A DNA stretch of 64,000 nucleotides. Source: Salicibibacter cibi. GTDB lineage: Bacteria > Bacillota > Bacilli > Bacillales > Marinococcaceae. Of this stretch, positions 6,629 through 15,259 are shown piece by piece. Under the pieces are notes generated by a model, which had not been told where the DNA came from, did no database searches, and was given only the letters and a program-made list of their open reading frames with translations. Within the stretch, counting starts at the first letter, position 1; every line of letters starts with the position of its first letter. The stretch lies in assembly GCF_016495865.1 (NCBI RefSeq), contig NZ_CP054706.1:1116001-1180000 (forward strand), in the 5' to 3' direction. Made by a program: the position numbers and the translations under genes.

Positions 6629-7642
6629 TTAATCCAGAACCGTTACTTCCACGTTCTGTCGGCCGAAGCTCGTAGCTTCTTCTTGAGTAGGAACATGGAG
6701 GTCAATTTTTTCCCCATTGATCGCACCGCCGGTATCCGCCGCAATGGCTTCGCCATAGCCTTCGACATGGACGGTGGAGCCGAGAGGTATAACATTAGGG
6801 TCAACAGCTACGACGTTTGCGTTTCGATCGTTACGAAGATCCTTGCCGGTTGCCGTGATGCCGGAGCAACCGTTACATTCTGCAGTGTAGGCTGTTGCTT
6901 CCATTTGATACGTTGTTCCTTCAGGGTTTTCGGAAGAAGATTCGTTGTCGGTGGATGTTGTTTCTTCCGTTGTTTCAGTACTTGTTTCTTCGTTTTCCGC
7001 TTCCGTCGTTTCCTCTGTTGTTTCTTCCGCCGTTCCTTCTTCGCTACTTTCTTCCTGCGGTTCTTCTATTTCTTCTTCTGTTCCTGTTTCAAGTTCAGAC
7101 TCAGGCTCAAGTTCTTCCTCTATAGCTTCTGTTTCATAATAAAGAGCTCCGAATGTTTTTGGACCTGCAAGGCCGTCTACAGAAATGCCGGCAGATTCCT
7201 GGAAGTTTTTAACGGCTTCGTGTGTTTCTTCATCAAAATCACCGTCTGTATTTCCGTTATAATGGCCGGATTCTTCCAATGTTTCTTGCAGATTCTCTAC
7301 GAGTGCACTTTCATCGCCCTCTTCAAGCACTTTCAATGCACCGAGGGTTTGTGGGCCGGCAAGACCATCGGCAAGCAAGTCATTTTCTTCTTGAAAAGAT
7401 TTGACCGCTTCGGTAGTTGCATTATTGTAAACACCGTCTGCTGAAGATTCTTCTAATTGGTCTTCCTCTATAAGTAAGTTTTGAAGCTCTTCGACGTGGG
7501 TATCTTCTATTCCTTCTGTTAACATTTCGTCCCCAAAATCACTGGCATCGGTGGCAATCGGCAAAGCCAGGAAAACAAATCCGGCAACCATCGTAGACAA
7601 ACCGTAATTTTTTACCCATTTAGGGGTTTGCGTTTTCCACAT
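6629..7642 (-). CDS. Exported cell-wall protein: two PG-binding domains plus 3D domain
   Basis: 337 aa from ATG 7642, chosen because AGGAGGAG lies just upstream; an in-frame extension to 7690 is unlikely. An N-terminal hydrophobic segment (YGLSTMVAGFVFLALP) acts as signal or anchor. Two PG_binding_1-type repeats follow (AVKSFQEENDLLADGLAGPQ; AVKNFQESAGISVDGLAGPK), then a long Glu/Thr/Ser linker, then a 3D domain with TAYTAE, DPNVIPLGSTVHVEGYG and ADTGGAI, whose three Asp define the fold. Such proteins (YocH, YabE-like) are muralytic transglycosylases. The strongly acidic linker fits a halophile. No c-di-AMP riboswitch was recognised upstream. Confidence 0.85.
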   Translation of the reverse strand: MWKTQTPKWVKNYGLSTMVAGFVFLALPIATDASDFGDEMLTEGIEDTHVEELQNLLIEEDQLEESSADGVYNNATTEAVKSFQEENDLLADGLAGPQTLGALKVLEEGDESALVENLQETLEESGHYNGNTDGDFDEETHEAVKNFQESAGISVDGLAGPKTFGALYYETEAIEEELEPESELETGTEEEIEEPQEESSEEGTAEETTEETTEAENEETSTETTEETTSTDNESSSENPEGTTYQMEATAYTAECNGCSGITATGKDLRNDRNANVVAVDPNVIPLGSTVHVEGYGEAIAADTGGAINGEKIDLHVPTQEEATSFGRQNVEVTVLD

Positions 7643-7764
7643 GTAGCAAACTCCTCCTCTTGGTAGAATTTCTGGTTGTGCCGTGGCCAACCACTAGCAG
7701 CATCCTAGCAAGCTTTGAAAGAGGAGGCAAGGGAATTACAGGGGATTTAAACAAACTGCAAACC

Positions 7765-7795
7765 GCCTGTAATAGGGGTTGTCACTGCTACAGGC
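7765..7795 (-). promoter_or_regulatory. Leader hairpin upstream of the cell-wall protein gene
   Basis: Inverted arms GCCTGTA and TACAGGC enclose 17 bases, about 125 bp 5' of the start codon on the minus strand. The function is not evident. Confidence 0.25.
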
Positions 7796-7844
7796 TTTGT
7801 AATAAACACACATTTTACGGATATTTGCTGAAGAATCCCGAAAG

Positions 7845-8965
7845 TCATTCTTCTTTAAATCCGTTGTAAATAAAACCTTCGATGTCCGCGACAACCCCTA
7901 TATCATTTAGTATGGTAATAACGACAAGCAACGCGGGACCGATAAACAGACCGATGAGGCCGAAAAGCTGTAACCCGATAAACAGGGAAAACAACACACT
8001 GAGCGCATTTAAATTCATGCTGACGGACAGCACTTTCGGTTCAATGCTTTGTCGGACAATGACAACGACAATGTAAAGAATCGACAAAGCGATGCCCATA
8101 AAAATTTCTCCCGTAATAAAACTGTAAACTGCCCACGGAATTAAAATTGTTCCGGTCCCCAAGTAAGGAAGGATCTCGGCAACCCCGATAATAATGGCAA
8201 GCGTTAACGGGTTTTCCGTCCCTAATATTACTAAGCCTATCAAAACAATAATGGACGTGATAAACATTAAAATCAGTTGTGCCCGTATAAACCCAAACAC
8301 ACGCACACGTATTTGTTGCATGAACAACACGAACTTTGCTTGTATGAATGCCGGGATTCTCCGTTGTATTCCCAGTTTAATTGCGCCGGCATCTTTGCCC
8401 ATGAAATAGATAGCCAGCAGGACAAAAAGGATGACAAGCAAAAAAGTAGGAATCGCTGTGAAAACATTGCCCAGGCCATCGACAATACCCTGACCGACAT
8501 TGCCCAATATGTTGCCGAGCTGATTGCCAAGTTGAGTGATCCCCTGCTGCATTGTTTCTTGTTGAGTCGCATCTAAATTATCAAAAAAACCGCTCATTTC
8601 TGTCCAGGCAGGTAAAATGGTTTCGTTAAATATTTGCTGTAACTGCTCGGCACCCTGTTCAATCCATGTCGGCAATTGTTCAGCGAATTGGCGGAAACTG
8701 TAAATAAGAAGAAACGTAATCCCGGTGATGATCCCCCCAATAAGGATATGCCGACGAGTAATGATACGAAGGACGCAAGACTGGAGGGGAAATTAAGTTT
8801 TATTTTTAAATATTTAAGCAGTGGCGAGAGCATCCAAGCGATGATCGCGGCAATAATGAACGGATACGTAAGTGTAAATAAATAGGCTGCTAGCCAAAAG
8901 AGTAGGATAATACTGCCGGTCATGATAACCGCTCGCCCTATAATCCAGGCCTGTTTTTTTGTCAT
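7845..8965 (-). pseudogene. ytvI: YtvI-type sporulation membrane protein (AI-2E family), frameshifted
   Basis: Two frames make one protein of about 373 aa, the usual YtvI length. The N-terminal part runs from ATG 8965 (MTKKQAWIIGRAV) to SLLVGISLLGG; the rest continues in another frame (IITGITFLLIYSF onward) to a complete C-terminus. The frames meet at a run of six C (six G on the coding strand) at 8733-8738; seven would restore the frame. The downstream frame is otherwise intact, with about seven membrane segments. Either this is a recent inactivating or phase-variable mutation, or a homopolymer sequencing error. The family is polytopic membrane proteins important in sporulation. Confidence 0.8.
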
Positions 8966-9097
8966 TCCTGTTCGCCCTTTCCAAAACAAGGTAGGAACAA
9001 AAGTATCTTAATTCATTGCAGCTGGTGAAAATGATGCTTCGTATGTATGATAACCCCGAGCCGGGAGGGATGAGAGGCTCCCTCTCGAGCGGTGTTA

Positions 9098-10042
9098 TTA
9101 TGACTGTCTGTGTGCATGACCGGCAAGCACATAAAGGATCACGGTCGAAGCCAGGTGGGAAGAAAAATCGGTTGCATCTTGTTGCGGATACACTTCTACA
9201 AAATCCATTCCGCATAATCCTAATTTCGCAAATTCATGGATCATCGTCAATAATTCATAGGAGCTTAAACCGTTGGCATCCACCGGTCCTCCCGGGTTAA
9301 ATGCGTGATCGAGCACATCGCTGCATATCGATAAGTAAACGGCGTCCGTTCCTGCGCTTGCCTGTTTATAAATATCATTCGCGAGGGCACGCAAATCTCC
9401 GCCTGCACGGATATCATTAATCGTGAGCGTCTTAGCGCCGGCATCGCGTGCGTAGCGTCCGCTTTCCGGTTTGTTGCGCGGACCGTGGATGCCAACGTGT
9501 AAAAGGCTTTCATTGCGTACGCCATCTAATTCATACAGACGGGCAAATGGCGTGTTACGGGCATATTTGTCGCCGTTAAAATGCGGCATGTTGTCGTAGT
9601 GGGCATCCATATGGATGATGCCTATTTTTTTATCCGGATTTGTATCCCTCCATGCCTGAATGATCGGGTACGTGATACTGTGATCTCCGCCGAGGGCGAC
9701 CGGAAATTTTTTGCTTTCCCATATATCTCCGGAAAAAGCGATGATCCGTTGCATCGTTTTGTCAATTTCGGCCGGCACGACATCCACATCACCCATATCG
9801 GCCAATTGTAAATGCTCAAAAACATTGATATGATCAAGCTCGGGAAGGTAGCCGCTGTAACGGGCGGAGGCGAGTCGCATTGATTTTGGGCCAAGTTCTA
9901 CACCTGTATAGTCTCCCCACGTGACCCCTCCTTCCCAAGGGACACCGTAAACAAGGACATCGGCACCGCGGTTATTTTTATCAACCGCCCAAGTAGCGTC
10001 TAAAAAGCAAGGTGTATTTCCGTATACATAGTCTCTCATCAT
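9098..10042 (-). CDS. Ureohydrolase (arginase/agmatinase superfamily)
   Basis: 314 aa, cytosolic, expected to hydrolyse a guanidino compound to urea plus an amine. The dinuclear-metal motifs ALGGDHSITYP and IIHMDAHYDN are present. The third motif, normally S-x-D-x-D-x-x-D-P, reads SICSDVLDHAFNPGG: the first Asp of the D-x-D pair is Cys and the Pro is His. This variant points to a separate subfamily with another substrate or metal rather than a standard agmatinase. The start is an ATG after AGGAGGTTGT. lplJ follows 24 bp upstream in the same direction and may share its transcript. Confidence 0.8.
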   Translation of the reverse strand: MMRDYVYGNTPCFLDATWAVDKNNRGADVLVYGVPWEGGVTWGDYTGVELGPKSMRLASARYSGYLPELDHINVFEHLQLADMGDVDVVPAEIDKTMQRIIAFSGDIWESKKFPVALGGDHSITYPIIQAWRDTNPDKKIGIIHMDAHYDNMPHFNGDKYARNTPFARLYELDGVRNESLLHVGIHGPRNKPESGRYARDAGAKTLTINDIRAGGDLRALANDIYKQASAGTDAVYLSICSDVLDHAFNPGGPVDANGLSSYELLTMIHEFAKLGLCGMDFVEVYPQQDATDFSSHLASTVILYVLAGHAHRQS

Positions 10043-10066
10043 ACAACCTCCTGGTTTTGTCGGTGA

Positions 10067-11056
10067 TTAATACAATAAAGCAAGAATGTCTTCTTTTGCA
10101 ATTGGTCCAAAGTATGTTTGCGTGTCAACATCTTCAAGCGTATCGGCGATGGCCTGTGGCTCATATTTCGTTCCGTTCAAGCGCGCTTCAATGTCTTTGA
10201 CATCGCCTGTACCAAAGAAATCTCCATAAATGGATGTATCGGTGATCATGCCTTTTTGCACCTTAAAGCGAACATCCACCATACCGGCAGCAAATTTTTT
10301 CGATTTTTTCACGTCATAGTTGGGGGACTTTCCGTAGTTCCAATTCCAGTTCCGATATCGGTTTTCCGAAATCTCCATAATATGTTTCCAGTCTTCGTCG
10401 GTCAAGGTGTAACGCTCAAAGGCGTTGTCTCCTTCAAAAAGATGATGCAAGAGCGTTTCTTTAAACGTATCCATCGAAATTTTGTTTTCGAGGAAGTCGT
10501 TGATGTTTGCTACTCGGCTGCGAATGGATTTAATCCCTTTCGAGCGAATTTTTTCATCACTGACGTTTAACGCTGATACAACATTTTCCAGTTCTGAATC
10601 TAACATCAGTGTCCCGTGGCTAAACATGCGCCCTCGGGAAGCAAATTGTGCATTGCCTGAAATTTTATATCCGTTCGCCTGTAGATCGTTTCTTCCGCTA
10701 AGTTCAGCCGGGACGCCCATTTGTTGCAAAGCAGTGACGACAGGCGCCGTAAATGTTCGAAAGTCACTGAAGCTGTTCCCGTCATCTTCACTGATGAAAC
10801 TAAAATTCAAATTGCCCATATCATGATAGACAGCGCCGCCGCCCGATAGGCGCCGAACAACGTGCAAATTGTTTTCTTCCACGTAGTCTGTATTGATTTC
10901 TTCGATGGTGTTTTGGTTTTTGCCAATGATAATCGAAGGTTTATTCACATAAAAAAGCAGATACATATTGGCCTCTTTAAAATTCGTGAGAATATACTCC
11001 TCGATGGCAAGATTTATACTCGGATCTGTTATGTTCCCATTATCTACAAAGATCAT
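10067..11056 (-). CDS. lplJ: Lipoate-protein ligase LplJ/LplA
   Basis: 329 aa. It attaches free lipoate to E2 and H-protein lysines in two ATP-dependent steps. Family motifs: PSIIIGKNQNT near residue 40, VVRRLSGGGAVYHD near 68-81 (the RRxSGGGAVYHD signature), GYKISGNAQ near 130 and SHGTLM near 148. Length and the C-terminal accessory domain match the Bacillus LplJ type. The start is ATG after GAGGAGGGAACGCG. It lies directly upstream of the ureohydrolase gene. Confidence 0.93.
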   Translation of the reverse strand: MIFVDNGNITDPSINLAIEEYILTNFKEANMYLLFYVNKPSIIIGKNQNTIEEINTDYVEENNLHVVRRLSGGGAVYHDMGNLNFSFISEDDGNSFSDFRTFTAPVVTALQQMGVPAELSGRNDLQANGYKISGNAQFASRGRMFSHGTLMLDSELENVVSALNVSDEKIRSKGIKSIRSRVANINDFLENKISMDTFKETLLHHLFEGDNAFERYTLTDEDWKHIMEISENRYRNWNWNYGKSPNYDVKKSKKFAAGMVDVRFKVQKGMITDTSIYGDFFGTGDVKDIEARLNGTKYEPQAIADTLEDVDTQTYFGPIAKEDILALLY

Positions 11057-11431
11057 TCGCGTTCCCTCCTCGTACTAAAATAAATATAGTTGATTAACAA
11101 GGGTCTCACCCTTGGGATATCAAGCTTTATCGCTCTTTGATAAGGATTTTGCACCTCCTCGATGATCGTATTCTTAATACTATCATACCACTTCGAAGGT
11201 GTGTTCGGAAACCTAAATTTTAGAAAACTTGGTTTTTGCCCAGATAGCAAAAGCCTTAGTTGCACTTGCACTTATGCATGATAAGATCGATCAATATTCA
11301 TCTCATGACTGAAGTCGCGAGTGATCTGCTGATCCTTCATAAAATCCATAATAAGATTGCACGTTAACGGTTTGTAAAGTGAATTTCTGTGATATACTAA
11401 AAAAAAGTCGAGATGAAGGAGGAGAGTTGTC
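11057..11431. other. Gene-free spacer between lplJ and a divergent small gene
   Basis: Holds a perfect 7-bp hairpin CAAGGGT-CTC-ACCCTTG (11098-11114) in the lplJ leader, an AT-rich stretch that could contain the lplJ promoter (TATGATAGTATT on the minus strand), and a reverse copy of the dispersed palindrome (11221-11257: GGTTTTTGCC, GATAGCAAAAGCC). No convincing gene was seen. Confidence 0.4.
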
Positions 11432-11665
11432 ATGAAAGAAATCATCACCTTGATTCAAAGCCGTAAATTAGAATGCTCGATTGCATTTATCCTTATTCTT
11501 ATGGCCGTTGGCGCAGGAATATTTGCGAATGAGATGCTTGAAGTTGGGCGAAATTGGGTGGTTCGGTTTTATTTGGGATTTACGTTTGTTTCATTGTTGC
11601 TTTTCTCCATTTATATAGGGTTGGACCGAATTTTTTCCTCAAAAAAACAAAACGAAGAAACGTGA
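11432..11665 (+). CDS. Small two-span membrane protein (77 aa)
   Basis: Starts at ATG after AAGGAGGAGAG. A short N-terminal cytoplasmic helix (MKEIITLIQSRKLE) is followed by two membrane segments (CSIAFILILMAVGAGIFA; YLGFTFVSLLLFSIYIGL) and a charged tail (SSKKQNEET). A TATACT -10 lies about 30 bp upstream, and a terminator follows the stop, so it forms a single-gene transcript. It resembles short YrhC-like Bacillus proteins in size and topology only; the family is not assigned. Confidence 0.7.
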   Translation: MKEIITLIQSRKLECSIAFILILMAVGAGIFANEMLEVGRNWVVRFYLGFTFVSLLLFSIYIGLDRIFSSKKQNEET

Positions 11666-11669
11666 TTGG

Positions 11670-11700
11670 GAAGCCGCGAGAACTGCTCGGGCTTCTTTTT
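11670..11700 (+). terminator. Intrinsic terminator
   Basis: GAAGCC-G-CGAG with CTCG-GGCTTC, then a T run, immediately after the 77-aa gene. Confidence 0.85.
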
Positions 11701-11822
11701 GTGTGACAAGGATCATGAAAAAGTATGTGAAAATGATCGACTCCGAATAAGACGCAAAAATGAGTGGAAGAATTTTAACCAAGCAAATCAATTGTTTCAC
11801 TTTATCCAAGGAGGAAATGATA

Positions 11823-12056
11823 ATGAATAAGAAATTATTGTATGGCGTATTATCCGGAATTTTTACCGTTGGAATGTTGGCTGCTTGTAATGGCGGAGAC
11901 CAACCGGATGACGGCGGAAATGGCGGCGAAGACAATGGCGGAGAAATGGAAGATGGCGGACCAGACGATGACAATGGGGACATGGATGATATGGACGATG
12001 ACATGGATGATGATATGGATATGGATATGGAAGATGACATGGAAGAAGGTGCCTAA
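11823..12056 (+). CDS. Acidic lipoprotein with MDD repeats, paralogue 1
   Basis: 77 aa from ATG 11823 after AAGGAGGAAATG; the open frame extends to 11760 without a ribosome site. A signal peptide (MNKKLLYGVLSGIFTVG) ends in the lipobox MLAAC, so the Cys near position 22 should be lipidated. The rest is only Gly/Asp/Glu/Asn/Met: GGDQPDDGGNGGEDNGG and then repeats such as DMDDMDDDMDDDMDMDME. A second gene of the same design follows at 12252. No enzyme domain is present; a surface-charge or metal-binding role is speculation. Confidence 0.75.
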   Translation: MNKKLLYGVLSGIFTVGMLAACNGGDQPDDGGNGGEDNGGEMEDGGPDDDNGDMDDMDDDMDDDMDMDMEDDMEEGA

Positions 12057-12081
12057 CCGGACCTGAGGAGAGTTCAATTAT

Positions 12082-12114
12082 GGAGAGCCTTTATGTAAAG
12101 GGCTCTCTTTTTAT
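12082..12114 (+). terminator. Intrinsic terminator after lipoprotein 1
   Basis: GAGAGCCTTTA-TGT-AAAGGGCTCTC, then TTTTTATTT. Confidence 0.9.
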
Positions 12115-12251
12115 TTCATACTGTCGTATAAATGTGTGATAATTTGTAAAAAACATATTTCGTGTTTTAATTGCTTATCCATGTGGAATATCCTTAACTA
12201 GAAGCCAGACATAGAGAAACTGGCGATTAAACATAAAAGGAGGACCAACAA

Positions 12252-12404
12252 ATGAGTAAGAAATTGTTGTATGGAGCATTATCCAGTATTTTCGCGGTTG
12301 GAATGTTAGCAGCATGCAATGGTGAAGGCGACGACGGCATGGATGATGACATGGACGACGGCGGTGAAGAAATGGACGACATGGGTGACGATGAAGAGAT
12401 GTAA
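12252..12404 (+). CDS. Acidic lipoprotein with MDD repeats, paralogue 2
   Basis: 50 aa, ATG after AAAGGAGGACCAAC. The N-terminus MSKKLLYGALSSIFAVG and lipobox MLAAC are nearly the same as in the gene 430 bp upstream, and the mature part (NGEGDDGMDDDMDDGGEEMD, then DMGDDEEM) has the same Asp/Met composition but is shorter. It has its own terminator, so the two are tandem paralogues rather than an operon. Confidence 0.72.
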   Translation: MSKKLLYGALSSIFAVGMLAACNGEGDDGMDDDMDDGGEEMDDMGDDEEM

Positions 12405-12418
12405 CCCATCCATAAACG

Positions 12419-12451
12419 AGAGCCTGTGATTTTTACACGGGCTCTTTTTTT
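12419..12451 (+). terminator. Intrinsic terminator after lipoprotein 2
   Basis: AGAGCCTGTG and CACGGGCTCT around a 7-nt loop, then a T run. The stem resembles the terminator of the first paralogue. Confidence 0.9.
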
Positions 12452-12460
12452 AGTGCAACT

Positions 12461-12497
12461 AAGGTTTTTGCCGGCTTGGCAAAAGCAAAGTTTTCTT
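12461..12497. repeat. Dispersed GGCTTTTCGCC palindrome, copy 4
   Basis: AAGGTTTTTGCCGGCTTGGC followed by AAAAGCAAAGTTTTC. It is the shortest form of the repeat, 40 bp in front of the RNase H gene. Confidence 0.45.
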
Positions 12498-12539
12498 ATA
12501 TACTGACGACTGAAAAGCCAAATCCATAGGGGGGGCAAG

Positions 12540-13139
12540 ATGGCAAAAAAGAAATATTATGTCGTCTGGAAGGGGCGGAACCCCGGCATTTATCAGTCAT
12601 GGGCCGAATGCCAGGAGCAAGTGAACGGTTATAAAGGCGCCCGCTTTAAATCTTTTACAAGTAAAGAAGAGGCAGAACGTGCCTATCATACAGGAACAAA
12701 CAACTCGAGTGAATATTCGGGAAAACAGGAAACGTACATAAAAGAGAGCATTTCCGTCGATGTCGGCACGCATGGGAATCCGGGACCAGTGGAGTACCGG
12801 GGAGTGTGTACAAAAGATGGAAGTATCTTGTTTGAACGAAAACCTTTTTCCAAGGGTACGAATAACATGGGAGAATTTCTCGCAATCGTACATGCATTGG
12901 CTTGGCAAGAAAAACAGAAGATAGAACGGCCGATTTATTCCGATTCACAGACGGCAATTACGTGGGTGGAAAAAAAGAAAGCAAAACCGACGCTCCCGCG
13001 GGATGAAACGACTGAGGAAATATGGGACGCTATCGATTGGGCAGAAAAATGGTTGCACACGCATGCGATTCGCGTCCCCATAATGAAATGGGAGACGAAA
13101 GCATGGGGAGAGATCAAAGCAGATTACGAAAGAAAATAA
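12540..13139 (+). CDS. RNase H-family protein with N-terminal viroplasmin/HBD domain
   Basis: 199 aa. The first ~50 residues (KYYVVWKGRNPGIYQSWAEC, then FKSFTSKEEAERAY) form the RNA:DNA hybrid-binding viroplasmin domain. The RNase H fold follows, with the acidic active-site residues in SVDVGT, NMGEFLAIV, YSDSQTAITW and the C-terminal GEIKADY. This is the Bacillaceae RNase HI-like group that degrades RNA in RNA:DNA hybrids. The start is ATG after AGGGGGGGCAAG. It is transcribed alone. Confidence 0.88.
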   Translation: MAKKKYYVVWKGRNPGIYQSWAECQEQVNGYKGARFKSFTSKEEAERAYHTGTNNSSEYSGKQETYIKESISVDVGTHGNPGPVEYRGVCTKDGSILFERKPFSKGTNNMGEFLAIVHALAWQEKQKIERPIYSDSQTAITWVEKKKAKPTLPRDETTEEIWDAIDWAEKWLHTHAIRVPIMKWETKAWGEIKADYERK

Positions 13140-13166
13140 AGGATGGATGTTTGTCGCTGATCAATG

Positions 13167-13194
13167 TTTATTCATTAAAAAGACGTGGTATAGT
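13167..13194 (+). promoter_or_regulatory. Possible stress (SigB-like) promoter ahead of msrA
   Basis: GTTTAT (13166-13171) and TGGTAT are 14 bases apart, a SigB-like arrangement; TATAGT (13189-13194) could also serve SigA. A hairpin/T run lies between this site and msrA, so the leader could be attenuated. Confidence 0.3.
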
Positions 13195-13244
13195 AAATGA
13201 TGTGATGTAAACCTAAACCGAATGTCACTAATTAATATGCTGTT

Positions 13245-13270
13245 CCGCCTTACCATGAGGCGGATTTTTT
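13245..13270 (+). terminator. Terminator or attenuator upstream of msrA
   Basis: CCGCCT-TACCATG-AGGCGG followed by ATTTTTT. It lies 30 bp before msrA, and 105 bp after the RNase H gene. Confidence 0.75.
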
Positions 13271-13299
13271 CTCAATAAAGAGACAGGGGATGATATTAT

Positions 13300-13833
13300 A
13301 TGGATGATTCACAAAAGTTGGCGACCTTTGCCGGGGGATGTTTCTGGTGTATGGTCGGGCCTTTTCAAGCTGAAGACGGCGTGCTGCAGGTGAAATCGGG
13401 GTACACGGGCGGCCGCACCGAAAATCCCACTTATGAAGAAGTCTGTTCGAATCAAACCGGCCACGTGGAGGCTATTCAATTAACGTACCAGCCAGAGAAG
13501 ATAAGCTATCAGCGGCTGTTGAAGATCTTTTGGCAGAACATCGATCCCACAGATGCCGGTGGGCAATTTAATGATCGCGGTGAGTCATATGAAACAGCTA
13601 TCTTTTATCATGATGAGGACCAAAAACAGTTAGCGGAGGAATCACGCCGAGAGTTCGATGAAAACGGTCCTTTCAGTGCTCCGATCGTTACCCCGATCCG
13701 ACCGGCTGCCCCTTTTTATGATGCAGAACAATACCATCAGGATTACCATTTAAAAAATCCGTTTCATTACCAGCTCTATAAAAAAGGTTCCGGAAGGGAA
13801 TCATTTATAAAAACGTATTGGAGGGAAGATTAA
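13300..13833 (+). CDS. msrA: Peptide methionine (S)-S-oxide reductase MsrA
   Basis: 177 aa, cytosolic. It reduces the S-form of methionine sulfoxide in proteins. The catalytic motif GGCFWCM starts near residue 12, followed by GYTGGRTENPTYEEVC, QTGHVEAIQL and DPTDAGGQFNDRG. The MsrB gene follows with no gap (stop at 13833, start at 13834), so the two stereospecific reductases are made together. The start is ATG 13300 after AGGGGATGATATT. Confidence 0.95.
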   Translation: MDDSQKLATFAGGCFWCMVGPFQAEDGVLQVKSGYTGGRTENPTYEEVCSNQTGHVEAIQLTYQPEKISYQRLLKIFWQNIDPTDAGGQFNDRGESYETAIFYHDEDQKQLAEESRREFDENGPFSAPIVTPIRPAAPFYDAEQYHQDYHLKNPFHYQLYKKGSGRESFIKTYWRED

Positions 13834-14262
13834 ATGAGCGATAAAAAAGATATAAAAGAACGATTGACACCTCTGCAATATGAAGTGACGCAAAATGACG
13901 CTACGGAACGCCCGTTTGAAAATGAATATTGGAATCATTTTGAGGAAGGCCTGTATGTGGATATTGTTTCCGGTGAACCTTTGTTTACGTCCAAAGAAAA
14001 ATTTGAATCGAACTGCGGCTGGCCTAGTTTTATGAATCCGTTGGATGACAAGGGTGTGAAGGAAAAATCGGATACGAGTTTAGGTATGCGAAGGACAGAG
14101 GTGCGCAGCCAAGGGGCTGACTCCCATTTGGGGCATGTGTTCCCTGATGGTCCCGGGGAAAATGGCCTTCGTTATTGCATTAATTCGGCAGCGTTAAAGT
14201 TTATTCCGGTGCGTGATTTGGAAAAAGAAGGGTACGAGGAATATAAAAAACACTTTGAGTAA
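13834..14262 (+). CDS. msrB: Peptide methionine (R)-S-oxide reductase MsrB
   Basis: 142 aa; acts on the R-form of methionine sulfoxide. Signature residues: SNCGWPSF with the recycling Cys, [16 protein letters not shown], and [12 protein letters not shown] with the catalytic Cys near position 117. The CxxC zinc pairs seen in other MsrB types are absent, as in B. subtilis MsrB. The start directly abuts msrA with GGAGGG inside its end. Confidence 0.95.
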   Translation: MSDKKDIKERLTPLQYEVTQNDATERPFENEYWNHFEEGLYVDIVSGEPLFTSKEKFESNCGWPSFMNPLDDKGVKEKSDTSLGMRRTEVRSQGADSHLGHVFPDGPGENGLRYCINSAALKFIPVRDLEKEGYEEYKKHFE

Positions 14263-14309
14263 ATGTAGAGAGAAGGGCGGGTTTTCTGCCCTCCTGGGAG
14301 GTGAAGTGT

Positions 14310-15151
14310 TTGCATCATTATTTTCGTTATTATGGGTTACCCACTACCATCCATTATAGCCGTTTTCCGATGAGCGTTGATGGTGATTTTGTTTTTATGC
14401 AACGCTTCACGCCTCCCCAGCCTAAGGAAGAAATTTTACTCTTGCATGGGTTTATGGAACACGTCGGGATGCTCGCCCCATTTATCCGTTCATTAACCGA
14501 GCAGGGAAACAGCGTATCGGCGGTTGATTTTCAGGGGCATGGCCTATCCGGCGGAGAACGGCATCGTGTAGATAATTTTCGGGAATACGGGGAAACCTTG
14601 GGAAAAGCACTGGAAAAGCTGAGAGAAGCGGACATCCACCCACGCGTCATCATCGGCCATAGCACGGGCGCAGGGGTGGCTGCCCATTACATCTTATCAG
14701 AGCGTAACTTGCAATGGCGCAAATTAATCCTCGTTGCCCCGTTGGCACGCTCCCGTGGGTGGCAACCTGCGAAACTCGGGTATTACGCCGCCAATATGTT
14801 TGTAGAAGAAATTCCGAGGCGCTACCACCACAACTCCTCGGATCCGACCTATGTGGAGAAACAACGTTCAGACCCTCTGCAATCCGGGCATATTCCACTC
14901 GCCTGGGTACGCGCAATGTTTGAATGGGAAAAGCGCTTTCGTAAACTTGCGCCTCATTCGATGGACGTTGATATTATACAGGGACAGATGACCAAACAGT
15001 AGCTTGGGAACATAATTTGCGTTTTTTTGAAGAAAAATTTCCGAATGCCACGATTGCTTTAATTGAAGAGGGGAAGCATCAATTGCTTAATGAAGGAGAA
15101 CCGATCCGTCCCATGGTCTATCATTTGATTCATCGAAGCATTGGCGGTTAG
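14310..15151 (+). pseudogene. Alpha/beta hydrolase (lysophospholipase-like), frameshifted near its end
   Basis: The main frame runs from TTG 14310 (GGGAGG eight bases upstream; a GTG at 14301 overlaps the site) and shows HG in LLLHGFMEHVG, then the nucleophile elbow IGHSTGAG with its Ser. It stops early at 15002. The next frame continues without a gap (TDDQTVAWEHNLRFF, then IEEGKHQLLNEGE) to 15151 and carries the catalytic His. One extra G in the run at about 14982-14984 would join the frames into a ~280-aa monoacylglycerol-lipase-type enzyme. As written the product lacks the catalytic His. Recent inactivation or a homopolymer sequencing error. Confidence 0.78.
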
Positions 15152-15169
15152 TAGTTCTTTGAAATTTTA

Positions 15170-15254
15170 TAGGATGGATTTCCTTGCATTCAGCTTTGAC
15201 AAAACCAACGGAAAATGCTTATTTGCCAGTCTTTTTCCGTTATTCAGCAGTCCC
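15170..15254. mobile_element. Solo half copy of family A element
   Basis: TATAGGATGGATTTCCTTGC to TTCAGCAGTCCC matches the last ~85 bp of the 285-bp family A elements. The start (TATAGGA) and end (TCCCTATA) are themselves inverted, so this may be a minimal form rather than a deletion product. Confidence 0.55.
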
Positions 15255-15259
15255 TATAT

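Noticed and set aside
6683..7444. 253-aa plus-strand frame rich in Cys and Phe
   Set aside because: Antisense of the acidic 3D-domain protein; composition mirrors its Glu/Thr codons and there is no ribosome site.
7643..7844. c-di-AMP riboswitch before the cell-wall protein gene
   Set aside because: Looked for because such genes often have one; the conserved core was not found.
11053..11271. 72-aa minus-strand frame upstream of lplJ
   Set aside because: No clear start signal; covers a hairpin and a dispersed repeat.
11639..12040. Ser-rich minus-strand frame
   Set aside because: Antisense of the Asp-rich lipoprotein repeats.
14650..14923. Two overlapping frames inside the hydrolase gene
   Set aside because: Shadows of the alpha/beta hydrolase reading frame.
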